Source: a virus
Length of the DNA: 22,217 bases
Reading direction: 5' to 3' (one strand)
IMG/VR virus record: IMGVR_UViG_3300035698_009726
Span: 1 to 22,217 of that record
Part shown: one piece after another, positions 1 to 8,000 of the stretch
How the letters are laid out: each line of letters starts with the position of its first letter
Position numbering within the stretch: the stretch's first letter is position 1
Made by a program: the position numbers and the translations under genes
The notes under the pieces: generated by a model
Database searches by the model: none
Told to the model about the DNA's origin: nothing
The model's input: the letters and a program-made list of their open reading frames with translations, nothing else

Positions 1-2
1 AA

Positions 3-980
3 ATAGAGTTATGTCTTTTTTGTGGGGATCCAAAAAAGTTTAACAATTTTGGAAAATTTTCAGGAAAAAATAAATATTCTAGAGGAAAAAATTATTTAAA
101 GTCTTGTGGAAAAAAAGAATGTGCAAATACTTTTAGTATTCAAGGATTAAAACGTACCATGAAAGAGAAATATGGGGTAGATAATGTTTCTCAGACTCCG
201 GGATGGAAAGAAAGAGTCACAAAAAATAATTTAAGAAAATATGGAGTTGAGTGGCAAACGCAAGTAGAAGAATTTAATATTAAAAGAAAAGCTACGTTTC
301 AACGAAAATATGGTGTCGACACACCTCTTGCGTCAAAAGAGTTAAGAGCAAAAGGTGTTGAAACATGTCTGAAAAAATATGGTGTCGATCATCCATCAAA
401 AGCAAAAGAAGTTGGTGATAAATGTAAAAAGACTTGTTTGGAACGTTATGGAGCTGAATTTTTATTACAATCCAAAGAAGTTAAAGATAGAGTGATGAAA
501 ACAAATTTGGAACGTTATGGTTCTGAATGGGGATTTGGATCAAAAATAATAAGAGATAAGATTAGAGATGGGTATGTGGAGAAACATGGAGTTGAACATA
601 ATTCACAAATCGTTGGGGTAATTGAAAAACGAAACAGATCTCAGTATAGATGGAAAGAATATTTCTTACCATCAGGAAAAATGGTAAAAATTCAAGGCTA
701 TGAAAACTTTGCATTGGACGAATTATTTGAAAATGGAAAATCCGAAAGTGATTTAATAATTTCAAATAAATTTATAGAAGATCAAATAGGGAAAATTTGG
801 TATTGGACAGAAGATGGAAAGAAACACAGATATTTCCCAGATTTTTTTATAAAATCAGAAAATAAGATTGTTGAAGTCAAATCTGTATGGACTTTTGAAA
901 TTGCAAAAGAAATAAATCTTTTAAAACGACAGGCATGTTTGGACAAAGGATATGAATTTGAATTTAAAGTTTACAAATAA
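3..980 (+). CDS. Homing endonuclease, zinc finger + YGV repeats + PD-(D/E)XK domain (5' truncated)
   Basis: The reading frame is open to the left edge, so the gene starts outside the window; ATG 159 is internal, because coding with domain character continues upstream of it. The visible product is 325 residues. Visible residues 4-40 carry a probable zinc finger (C-x2-C at codons 12 and 21, C-x4-C at codons 105 and 120). Next come seven tandem 23-residue units starting K/R-Y/H-G. The C-terminal part has the motif YFPDFFI followed by NKIVEVKS, the D...E-x-K core of a Vsr-like PD-(D/E)XK nuclease often seen in phage free-standing homing endonucleases. Expected role: cutting DNA at a target in related phages lacking the gene, so that the gene is copied there. 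It sits just upstream of a small tagged-protein gene (17-nt gap). The assignment as a homing endonuclease is by motif memory. The exact target and the true start are unknown. Confidence 0.8.
   Translation: MELCLFCGDPKKFNNFGKFSGKNKYSRGKNYLKSCGKKECANTFSIQGLKRTMKEKYGVDNVSQTPGWKERVTKNNLRKYGVEWQTQVEEFNIKRKATFQRKYGVDTPLASKELRAKGVETCLKKYGVDHPSKAKEVGDKCKKTCLERYGAEFLLQSKEVKDRVMKTNLERYGSEWGFGSKIIRDKIRDGYVEKHGVEHNSQIVGVIEKRNRSQYRWKEYFLPSGKMVKIQGYENFALDELFENGKSESDLIISNKFIEDQIGKIWYWTEDGKKHRYFPDFFIKSENKIVEVKSVWTFEIAKEINLLKRQACLDKGYEFEFKVYK
168..650 (+). repeat. Seven tandem 23-residue (69-bp) YGV repeats inside the endonuclease
   Basis: Seven consecutive units of exactly 23 codons begin KYGVD, KYGVE, KYGVD, KYGVD, RYGAE, RYGSE and KHGVE. 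Units often have a basic/acidic helix and a T-[NC]-L-[ER/K]-like end. Positions 6-9 after the YGV-D/E box vary strongly between units (for example NVSQ, WQTQ, HPSK, WGFG). Conservation is at protein level; the DNA copies are divergent. Similar repeats occur in phage endonucleases and probably contact DNA, but that role is inferred. Confidence 0.85.
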
Positions 981-996
981 AAAAAAACAAACAGAC

Positions 997-1263
997 ATGA
1001 AAATATTCAGTGAAGTTGAAAAAAGTTTAAACGAGGCTAATATTGGACAGAGATTAGTAAAAGATTTAGAAAAAAGTCTTGACAAATCAATAGAGTTAGC
1101 AAAAAAAGTGGGCAAGTATGTCGACGCTGATCAGGACAGAGCGGCGGATCAATTTACTGGTACAGAAGGAAATATAATAATGGAACAGTTAGAAAAGATA
1201 TGGAATGCATTTAAAACCGGAAATCCTACGGACGATGAATATGCAGATGAAATTTTTAAATAA
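997..1263 (+). CDS. Small acidic/helical protein with capsid-targeting-like N-terminus
   Basis: An 88-residue protein if translation starts at ATG 997. An in-frame ATG at 952 would add 15 residues overlapping the upstream endonuclease, which is less likely. The N-terminus MKIFSEVEKSLNEA closely parallels that of the next gene, with L11-N12-E13 followed by A14. This resembles T4 internal-protein capsid-targeting sequences (MKTYQEFIAEA) and the T4 gp21 protease site ([LI]-x-E before A/G). The middle is a charged helix (residues about 15-45), then an acidic stretch (VDADQDRAAD) and a C-terminal helix. I do not recognise a family. Inference: an internal head protein or prohead-core component cleaved after E13. 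No clear ribosome-binding site is visible, as is usual in this window. Confidence 0.7.
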   Translation: MKIFSEVEKSLNEANIGQRLVKDLEKSLDKSIELAKKVGKYVDADQDRAADQFTGTEGNIIMEQLEKIWNAFKTGNPTDDEYADEIFK

Positions 1264-1277
1264 TAAAAACTATAAAT

Positions 1278-1505
1278 ATGAAAAAATTTAAAGAATTTGA
1301 AAACGCTATCAATGAAAAAAATTCAACCTTTTCGGAATTGGAGACTTTGAAAGAGCTTTTGAAAGAAGTTTTTGATGGAAAAATGATTGGAAAAATTCAA
1401 TCTGTTTTAAATCAAGATACAAAATTGGCAAAAGAAATAGATTATAATATTCCAAAAATAATGAAATCTGTGGAACGATTATTGGAAGCTGCAGAAAAAG
1501 AATAA
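1278..1505 (+). CDS. Small helical protein with capsid-targeting-like N-terminus
   Basis: A 75-residue, Lys/Glu-rich, almost wholly helical protein. Its first 14 residues, MKKFKEFENAINEK, align without gaps to those of the preceding gene: M1-K2-x-F4-x-E6-[VF]7-E8-x-x-[LI]11-N12-E13. The same layout is seen in T4 internal proteins, where gp21 cuts after the Glu; here position 14 is Lys rather than Ala/Gly, which is less favourable. The remaining 62 residues have no motif I recognise. The gene lies 14 nt after the tagged 88-residue gene, suggesting co-transcription and a recent or ancient duplication of at least the tag. The next downstream gene belongs to a mobile endonuclease unit. A packaged internal protein is inferred; a small scaffold component is an alternative. 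Confidence 0.7.
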   Translation: MKKFKEFENAINEKNSTFSELETLKELLKEVFDGKMIGKIQSVLNQDTKLAKEIDYNIPKIMKSVERLLEAAEKE

Positions 1506-1512
1506 GAAACAA

Positions 1513-1538
1513 TTACATAAGTTACACAATTTTACACA
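1513..1538 (+). promoter_or_regulatory. Three phased TTACAYA direct repeats (possible operator)
   Basis: TTACATA (1513-1519), TTACACA (1522-1528) and TTACACA (1532-1538) lie 9 and 10 bp apart, close to one helical turn, in the only sizeable gap (65 bp) of the left segment. They are 33 bp upstream of a gene for a small HTH protein. This is the layout expected of an autoregulatory binding site. Binding by that protein is inferred. Confidence 0.45.
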
Positions 1539-1570
1539 GATATTTTCATATATACAGAAAAAGGAAACTC

Positions 1571-1750
1571 ATGAGTAAATTAATTAAAATATCAAAATTG
1601 TATAAAGACTTAGGTGTTTGTAGAAAAACATTATATAATTGGGTCAAACAAGGAAAATTAGAATTTATAAAATCTCCTGGAGGACATAATTTTGTATCTG
1701 AAGAAACGTATAATTCTCTTTTGAATAAAAATAATTCAAAAGAGAAATGA
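1571..1750 (+). CDS. Small MerR/IS607-type helix-turn-helix DNA-binding protein
   Basis: A 59-residue protein made almost entirely of one winged-HTH unit: residues 5-23 form the helix-turn-helix (ISKLYKDLGVCRKTLYNWV), followed by QGKL and the wing SPGGHNFVSEETYNSLL. The order W-x-x-x-G-x-L...PGGH...S-E-E matches the N-terminal DNA-binding domain of IS607-family serine recombinases and MerR-like proteins, but no catalytic domain follows. The start at 1571 has an AAGGA ribosome-binding sequence at 1561-1565, better than most in the window. The stop overlaps the next ATG as ATGA, so translation of the GIY-YIG endonuclease is probably coupled to it. Likely role: repressor or accessory DNA-binding subunit of the endonuclease unit, possibly acting at the TTACAYA repeats. 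An excisionase-like role cannot be excluded. Confidence 0.75.
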   Translation: MSKLIKISKLYKDLGVCRKTLYNWVKQGKLEFIKSPGGHNFVSEETYNSLLNKNNSKEK

Positions 1751-2616
1751 TTATTTACAAAACTACAAATCTAATAAACGGAAAGTTTTATATTGGACAA
1801 GACTCTAAAAACAATTCAGAATATTTAGGTTCAGGAAATCTTATTAAACGAGCAATTAAGAAATATGGAAAAGAGAATTTTAAAAAAGAAATTTTGGAAT
1901 TTTGTAAAGATCAAGAAGAGTTGAATGAAAAAGAATGCTATTGGATAGAAAAATTAAATAGCCAAAATTTGAAGATTGGATATAATCTTGCACATGGAGG
2001 GAACCAATGGATGCTGGGATTGAAATTTACTGACGATCATAAGAAACGAATAGGAGATTCCATTAAAGATTTTTATAAAAATGCATCTCCGGAATATATG
2101 GAAGAGTTGTCAAGAAAAAGGTCAGGTCCAAATAATCCTCAATATGGGAAGCCTAATCCAAAAGAACAGATAGATAGAGCAAATGAGACAAGATCAAAGT
2201 ATTGGACTTTGGATAAACGAGAAGAATGGTCGGAAAAAATGAAAAGGGTTTGGAATGAACTTCCTGAAGAAACAAGGAAGGAACATAAAAGAAAATCTGC
2301 CGGGGAAATGAACGTAAATTATGGAAAGGGATTCTATAAGATTTGGATAGAAAAACACGGTAAAGAAGAAGCTGACAAGAGATTAATAAGATTCAAAAAG
2401 AAAATGAGTCAGGTACAATTTAAGAAGGTTTATGTTTATAATGAACAAAATAAATTAATATCTGAACATCAAAGCCCTGAAGAAGCGTCGCAGATATACG
2501 GAATAAAAGTTTATACGATAAGAAGATATTGTAGAGTTAATGAAGATAAAAATGTACGCAAAAACACTTTTTTGTTTACATACAAAAATGAATTAGAAGG
2601 AGGTTTTCCATGTTGA
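1747..2616 (+). CDS. GIY-YIG homing endonuclease (Seg-like, NUMOD3 and NUMOD1/IENR1 domains)
   Basis: A 289-residue protein with an N-terminal GIY-YIG nuclease domain (about 1-85): I3-Y4-K at the GIY position, Y15-I16-G17 at the YIG position, YLGSG at 26-30, the metal-ligand Glu region at E63 in the NEKECYWI segment, and the closing GYNLAHGG at 78-85. Residues about 92-150 hold NUMOD3-like DNA-binding motifs (HKKRIGDSIKDFY; NNPQYGKPNP). Residues about 226-282 form a NUMOD1/IENR1-like module (VYVYNEQNKLISEHQSPEEA, then ASQIYGIKVYTIRRYC). It is complete and appears intact. It overlaps the HTH gene by ATGA, and its 3' end overlaps the probable original start of the gp25-like gene (ATG 2610). No intron halves are evident, so it is a free-standing endonuclease that probably invaded the intergenic region next to the baseplate gene. 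Confidence 0.9.
   Translation: MIIYKTTNLINGKFYIGQDSKNNSEYLGSGNLIKRAIKKYGKENFKKEILEFCKDQEELNEKECYWIEKLNSQNLKIGYNLAHGGNQWMLGLKFTDDHKKRIGDSIKDFYKNASPEYMEELSRKRSGPNNPQYGKPNPKEQIDRANETRSKYWTLDKREEWSEKMKRVWNELPEETRKEHKRKSAGEMNVNYGKGFYKIWIEKHGKEEADKRLIRFKKKMSQVQFKKVYVYNEQNKLISEHQSPEEASQIYGIKVYTIRRYCRVNEDKNVRKNTFLFTYKNELEGGFPC
2595..2603 (+). promoter_or_regulatory. Strong Shine-Dalgarno-like AGAAGGAGG before ATG 2610
   Basis: AGAAGGAGG ends 6 nt before ATG 2610, inside the last codons of the GIY-YIG gene. It is the best ribosome-binding sequence in the window and points to ATG 2610 as the intended start of the gp25-like gene. It also encodes Glu-Gly-Gly of the endonuclease, so chance is possible. 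Confidence 0.4.
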
Positions 2617-2710
2617 AGGAAATTTATTTTCCGAGATCCAACTGACCCAAAATATAGATGGGACAAATTTGAGGACACCAGCAACCTAAGCCGTCCTCAG
2701 CAAGATCCGA
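2610..2710 (+). pseudogene. N-terminal part of gp25-like gene, split over three reading frames
   Basis: Reading from ATG 2610 gives MLKEIYF and then a stop at 2643. Skipping base 2631 continues as RDPTDPKYRWDKFEDTSNL (2632-2688). Skipping base 2689 continues as AVLSKIR (2690-2710), directly in frame with the gp25-like ORF at 2711. The spliced product would be 118 residues, near the usual 130 or so of T4 gp25. Its AVLSKIRMILYTNRGE segment fits the family pattern of a helix followed by I-L-x-T-x-x-G-E. Two +1 offsets within 60 bp can mean genuine frameshift mutations after endonuclease insertion, sequencing or assembly insertions, or (less likely) recoding. Whether a full protein is made cannot be told from sequence. 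Confidence 0.55.
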
Positions 2711-2968
2711 ATGATTCTTTACACGAACAGAGGAGAAGTTCTCGGAGAGCCAGAATTTGGAATGGATTTAGAGAATTATTTATTTGACAAGAAAATAAAC
2801 GAGCAGGTATTAAAGGAGAGATTCTACGCACAAGTTTCCAAATATATACCTGAGTCTGAAGAGTATCAGATTGCTTGTAATGTAGAAGTAAGAACAGAGG
2901 GTTATAAGGACGTGGGATACTTGTATATCACAGTGAATGACGAAAAATATATCAATGTGCAATTATGA
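2711..2968 (+). CDS. Baseplate wedge protein, GPW/gp25 family (open frame possibly N-terminally short)
   Basis: An 85-residue open frame with the GPW/gp25 signature: ILYTNRGE at 2-9, PEFGMDLENYLFD at 14-26, then a helix (EQVLKERFYAQVSKYIPE) and two beta strands ending GYLYITVNDEKYINVQL. In T4, gp25 sits in the conserved core bundle of the baseplate wedge with gp6 and gp7 and helps start sheath assembly. The family normally has about 35 more N-terminal residues; here they are present upstream but in other frames (2610-2710). ATG 2711 has only a weak leader, and equates to a Met inside the family's conserved helix-strand, so it is probably not the natural start. The stop overlaps the gp6-like start (ATGA at 2965-2968), the usual gp25-gp6 neighbourhood, with likely translational coupling. 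Confidence 0.85.
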   Translation: MILYTNRGEVLGEPEFGMDLENYLFDKKINEQVLKERFYAQVSKYIPESEEYQIACNVEVRTEGYKDVGYLYITVNDEKYINVQL

Positions 2969-4800
2969 AAAAACTATTCAAATTAAGCCGTCTTAAGGTT
3001 GAAGAAATATTAGAAGATATTAGTTCCTACACTCGTCAGGTCTATGACCAGGCAGAGCAGGTATTTCAGGCATCTAGTCCATGGGGACAAATAATCGTTG
3101 TGCTTGGAAGACTTTCCCAAATGATGGTTTATTATATTGAAGACTCCATTACCGAGTTAAATATTAACACGGCAAGTCGACCTGATTCTATCAGAGGATT
3201 AGCTCAATTGGCGGGACATAATATTACCAGAGCAATTGCAGCAAATGGAGATTTGTTTCTTTCGTATAATGGCATCACACCTAAAATGACAGGCACCCAA
3301 GTTAAAATTCCAAATCTTAATGTTATAAAATGTAATGATAATGGATTAGAATATGTGGCTGTTTTTGAACAAGAGGAAATTAAAATTGATATCTACAATA
3401 GCAGAGAAAGACGATATTTTAAAATAATCCAAGGCAAGGTAGAAAGACAAGAGTTTACAGGTACAGGGGAAGCCGCTCAATCATTTCCAGTTTCTGTTCC
3501 AAATGGATCCATGGTAGATCATTGGTTTGTAAATGTTTATGTGAATGGAAAGAAATGGAAGAAGTTTGACAGTTTCTTGGATCTTCCAAATGGGGAAGAA
3601 GGATATTTGGTCAAAACTGGAATCACTGGAGGAGTAGATGTATTTTTCGGGAACGACCATTTCGGATCTATGCCACCTGAGGGTTCTATAGTTCAAATAG
3701 AATATTTATTAACAGACGGACTCAGAGGCAATATTAGAGCTACTGATGGCATTTCTTTTGAATTTGTTGATTCCGGATTTGACAATAATGGGGACGAAAT
3801 AGATTTAAATGAAATTTTTAATATTGGAATTCATACTCAGATTAACTTTGGAAGTGATCCAGAACCCACACATTTAACAAGATTACTTGCTCCAAACACC
3901 AGCCGTTCCTTTGTACTTGCAAATACAAAAAATTATATAAGCTTCTTTGAAAAGTTTCAGATGTTCAGTTATATTGACGCATATACAGAATATGATGAAT
4001 TTGATCCTTGGGTTGATAATGTAGTTTATCTTTTATTGGTTCCTGACATTCGTAAAAGATTTAGAGCAGGGGAAAACTATTTCACAATTCCTTCTGAATA
4101 TTTTCAGCTGACAGATCTTGAGAAAAGAAAGTTGCAAGTACTTCTGGAAGAGTCTGGGCAAAAAATTGTAAGTGCAATTGTTTCCTTTGTGGATCCTCAG
4201 TATAAAAAATATGGATTAAACATTAGCATTACTACATGGGAAGGCTATGATAAAGATGTAATTTATGATAAGATAGTAGAAAAAATGTCAAGTTATTTTA
4301 GTAGCTTTAAAAGAAAAGATTTCCTTCCTAAATCAGATTTAATTGCAATCATAGAATCTATAGAAGGTATTGATTCTGTTAGTTTGTATTTCATATCAGA
4401 GTTAATAGAGCAAGAGCTGGCATATTTATTAAACAAAGACACTATAGATTATTCACAGTCACTTACTGATTCTCAAAAGGTTCATCTTAAATCAGTGTAC
4501 GACGATTTAGAAGAAGCTGGACTGACATTGAATGAATCTAAAATTACTGCCATTTTAAAATATCCTACCTTTGTTAATTTTGTTAATAAGCATATTGACA
4601 TGAACGGAGATATTGTTTTATCAAAAAATGAAATGCCATTAATTAGAGGCGGATGGTCTGATAGGAATGGATTAACTTATGCGGACGAGCTAGATAAAAC
4701 TAAAGTTTCTTCACTCAATGTTTATGTATCGAGAGAATCTATTGAAGATTCATATGCAATTTTAAATGAATTAAATATAAGTAATATTAAGGATAGTTAA
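2965..4800 (+). CDS. Baseplate wedge protein, gp6 / Baseplate_J-like
   Basis: A 611-residue protein, close to T4 gp6 (about 660). Residues about 224-257 carry the Baseplate_J hallmark: VDVFFGNDHFGSMPPEG, then IVQIEYLLTDGLRGNI, the F-G-x-x-x-x-G-x-x-P-P-x-G...Y...G-x-x-G-N pattern. Residues about 416-480 (LNISITTWEGYD..., then FLPKSDLIAIIESIEGIDSVSLYF) match the family's C-terminal alpha/beta domain. gp6 forms the dimeric wedge ring that links the six wedges and drives baseplate expansion during sheath contraction. It overlaps the gp25-like gene by 4 nt, supporting the paired assignment. It acts in the virion baseplate, assembled in the cytoplasm. Sequence identity to T4 itself looks low, so the call rests on motif and synteny. 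Confidence 0.88.
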   Translation: MKKLFKLSRLKVEEILEDISSYTRQVYDQAEQVFQASSPWGQIIVVLGRLSQMMVYYIEDSITELNINTASRPDSIRGLAQLAGHNITRAIAANGDLFLSYNGITPKMTGTQVKIPNLNVIKCNDNGLEYVAVFEQEEIKIDIYNSRERRYFKIIQGKVERQEFTGTGEAAQSFPVSVPNGSMVDHWFVNVYVNGKKWKKFDSFLDLPNGEEGYLVKTGITGGVDVFFGNDHFGSMPPEGSIVQIEYLLTDGLRGNIRATDGISFEFVDSGFDNNGDEIDLNEIFNIGIHTQINFGSDPEPTHLTRLLAPNTSRSFVLANTKNYISFFEKFQMFSYIDAYTEYDEFDPWVDNVVYLLLVPDIRKRFRAGENYFTIPSEYFQLTDLEKRKLQVLLEESGQKIVSAIVSFVDPQYKKYGLNISITTWEGYDKDVIYDKIVEKMSSYFSSFKRKDFLPKSDLIAIIESIEGIDSVSLYFISELIEQELAYLLNKDTIDYSQSLTDSQKVHLKSVYDDLEEAGLTLNESKITAILKYPTFVNFVNKHIDMNGDIVLSKNEMPLIRGGWSDRNGLTYADELDKTKVSSLNVYVSRESIEDSYAILNELNISNIKDS

Positions 4801-4805
4801 AAATT

Positions 4806-5042
4806 ATGAATGGGTTTAGAGAAAAATTGGCACACAGAAATGATAAGTTATTAAACAGAGGATATGATTACCGAGGAAACGTCCTTTTTAACACGTTATC
4901 AAAAGCGTTCTTTTTAGAAACTAAAAGAACAGACATTTTGAACCAGATGGATAAATTGCTTGTTTACGTAATTGATTATATAAAGCATATTAAAAAGACG
5001 TTCCATTATGGACACGACAAGCATTTCAGAGATTTTAATTAA
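4806..5042 (+). CDS. Small basic protein of unknown function in the wedge cluster
   Basis: A 78-residue, strongly basic protein. The first 25 residues contain several Arg/Lys (REKLAHRNDKLLNRGYDYRG). A central hydrophobic helix (KLLVYVIDYIKHIKK, about 54-68) could pack against another protein rather than a membrane, and the end is His-rich (HYGHDKHF). It starts 5 nt after the gp6-like gene and ends 15 nt before the 1443-residue gene, so it is almost certainly translated from the same mRNA. I recognise no family. By position it could be a small wedge or assembly factor, but no motif supports a specific T4 equivalent such as gp53. Confidence 0.65.
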   Translation: MNGFREKLAHRNDKLLNRGYDYRGNVLFNTLSKAFFLETKRTDILNQMDKLLVYVIDYIKHIKKTFHYGHDKHFRDFN

Positions 5043-5057
5043 AAATAAAGGAAAATA

Positions 5058-8000
5058 ATGGCTCTTCGGCACTGTAAATTTTTCGACAAGCGAGGAAACA
5101 ACTGCACACCAATTTTGGATCCTGCAGATGGTTTCTTCCGTATAAATATCAACATGAATAAAGTCAGTACGAATTTATTTGAGACTGAGCATATCTTTAT
5201 TTTTGAGGAAATCTTAAAACAAGGGAAGGCCGAGGACGACTATAGTGAGAAGCAGTTGGCCAGAGTAAATGTTTATCAGTCTACAGAAATTCAAATTCTT
5301 AAATATTTAAGTACTCATGGTAAAATAATAGAAACTTCTTTGGATCGTTTCTTTCCAAAACAGCATCTCGGAGAAGATTACACAGACGAGTTTATCAGGA
5401 AGCATCCAAAATTATTTGAAAGAACAGCAACAGGATCCGATATTTATGTAGAGAACACTTTATACGGAACGTCGTACTTATCGTCTTATGAAGAGAAAGA
5501 AAGAGAAAAATTGCTTTTAGGAGATGATTGGGAGGCTATTTTAAGTCGTCCAAGATCTAACTATCAAGATTCGATGGGAGAGGAATGTTTTTTATATTTT
5601 AAATGGAAAGATGACAAAGTAAATAATGCCTTGGATAAAAATATTTTTGTCTTTTTGGTTGACTCCTCTGATCCAACCAAATACTACAGAGGAGACAAGG
5701 CTCTGTGCAGAGACATTGGAACTGCATACCCATCGTTAGTGCCCATCTATAATGAAAATCTTTTAAATAATACATTTGATAATCCAAACTGGAAAAATTT
5801 CTTTACGGATTTTTCGTTCGTAGAAGGAAACTCTGATTGGTACGAAGACCCTACATATTTCCAGGTTCCTGTCTATGACGAAGTTCATGATGATTGGTAT
5901 TATGAGAATAAATCTAATAAGCCACGTTATCAAATGAGAAGGAAGTTAGGTACTCAAACTGAAGTTGATCAAGCTCCGTTCCAATTGAATATTGCTCTTC
6001 ACGCGGCAGATGAGGGAGAGTACGAAAGAACATTAGAAGTTTTCATGGCCAGAAGAACAGTTAGTGGAGAAGTTATTTCTGGAGAAGACTTTCAAAAAGA
6101 ATACACTCGTAATTATTATAAATTGGCGGAAGTTACATTTAATGGTCAAGTCATAGGAAAAGACGAGAGACTTGAAAAAACACTTGAGAATTTCGGTAGA
6201 AAAATAGAAGACTCCGAGTTTTATGTTTTTGATGATACTGATGTAGATGAGGATCTTCCAAATTATATTAAGATAAACGAACATAGAAAAGAATTGTATT
6301 TACAAGGGGAGGATATTTATCCTTATCTGGGATCTTATAAGGCGTTTACAAATGTAATTAAATATTTTGGCCATACAAATCTTAGATTGAAAGAATATTT
6401 TTATAATATTCAACTAAGTGATCCTAAGAATGATAGAATTTATTACAGCGCAGTTGATATTCCATTGGATTTGAAAGTGCCAGAGGAATACAGAGAAGAT
6501 TATAACTATAACGAATTTGTTTTTGGGAATATCCTTCCAAGTCCTGTCCATAAAAAGACATCTAGATTTGGTTTGTTTTATGATTTAAACAGGATAACAG
6601 GGGATTTTGACGAATGGGGATATCCAGAAATAGAGGATGCATATGATTATACAAATGAAGAAGTTTTATTAAAATTATATGGTCTCAAAAAGGTCATGGA
6701 AAAATATTTTCTTCCTCATCATGCAAGGATTGTTGACATAACAGGAGAAGGCGTATATTTTGCTAAGTTCAAAGTTAATAATTGGCCTGACAATGTACAG
6801 TTTATTACTCTAAGAGAAGGAAATTCTCCAAAATTTGAAGCAGTCCCATTAAAGATGGAAATTAAGGAACTAAACAAGCTTCTGAATATTTACAGGTTAA
6901 AACAAGGGATTCCTTTTGAAGAGGTAATTGACCCTATGACTGTAATGAGTGACATTATAAATAAGACTGGCGAAGAGTACATGCCATATCAAACAACTGA
7001 CTTCCCATTTGATCCGGATCTCACTTTAGAAAAAATAGAATCCTTTTATCCAGATTATTATGAATTAAGAACAGTAATTTTAAATCATTTATTGAATATG
7101 CCATGTTATCAAGAAGTGATAGATGAGCATGGAAATTCAAAATGGATAGCAAAAAGCTTCCCATCTGAAGATGAGTTTAAGTTGTTAGGGACACCTTGTT
7201 TAATTAGATATCTTCCAAATGAAGTGACATGGGATGACATGAGGGTGCGTTGGGAATACTTAGAGTTTAATACACCTTCATTGATTGATGAAGGTGCTCA
7301 TAGATTATACACTTGGGATGGATTGGGTGATTATGAAGGTTGGGGCATTGAATGGAGAATACATCATTCGGAAGATAAATATTGCTATCAAAGTGAAGGA
7401 TTTATTAAGGACAAAAAAGAAGTCTTGGTGTTTCTTCCACACACAGGAAAATATGATGTAACCTGCAGAGTCACAGACATTACTAATTTTCCTAATCTTT
7501 CTAGGAAAGAAGATTATATTGAGGTTGTGAAACCCAAAGCAGATTTTGTGGCGTTCGGAAGAAAAGTCACGTCATATACAAATTGGGATTCGTTCAACGA
7601 CATTGCATGGGAAGATTTTCCAGGGAGTTGGAATCAAAGTGGATTTTGTGAACTACAGACAACCTGGGACGAAGCTGATATTACTTGGGATACCCTTAAC
7701 TATAAAAATTATATCAATCAAGATTTTGGATCTTCTTATAAAATTACAAATGAGATTTTGAGTGTTGATAGAGAAGATTGCAAAGTTATATTGAAGGGAA
7801 GAGATTTCTATGACAATACAGATCAATATAGAGATCAAAAATGGAGGAATGTTCTGATTTTTAATAAGTCCTCCGAAAATGTACCGGCGTTTGATAATAT
7901 GATCGTCGATGAAGTAGGATACGGAAAAGTAAAAGTTCAAGGCGGATATGAGTTTAAAGTAGGAGAAGAAATTGAAATATATAAATATGATTTATTAGAA

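Noticed and set aside
159-161. ATG 159 as start of the left-edge endonuclease
   Set aside because: The frame is open to the window edge and encodes a Cys2-Cys2 zinc-finger-like segment upstream, so this Met is internal.
168-650. 69-bp periodicity as a CRISPR or DNA satellite
   Set aside because: The units are conserved as protein only; the DNA copies differ throughout and there are no identical repeats with unique spacers.
952-996. Upstream ATG extending the 88-residue tagged protein by 15 residues
   Set aside because: It overlaps the endonuclease end, and the extension is Lys/Asn filler. Starting at 997 aligns the N-terminus exactly with two other proteins.
1271-1278. TATAAATA, identical to the T4 late-promoter core
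   Set aside because: It overlaps the start codon of the 75-residue gene, and the same octamer occurs inside coding sequence (for example 5141-5148). In DNA this AT-rich it is expected by chance.
1506-2616. Self-splicing intron around the GIY-YIG gene
   Set aside because: There is no room for an intron core outside the two open frames, and the upstream gene ends intact, so the nuclease is best explained as free-standing.
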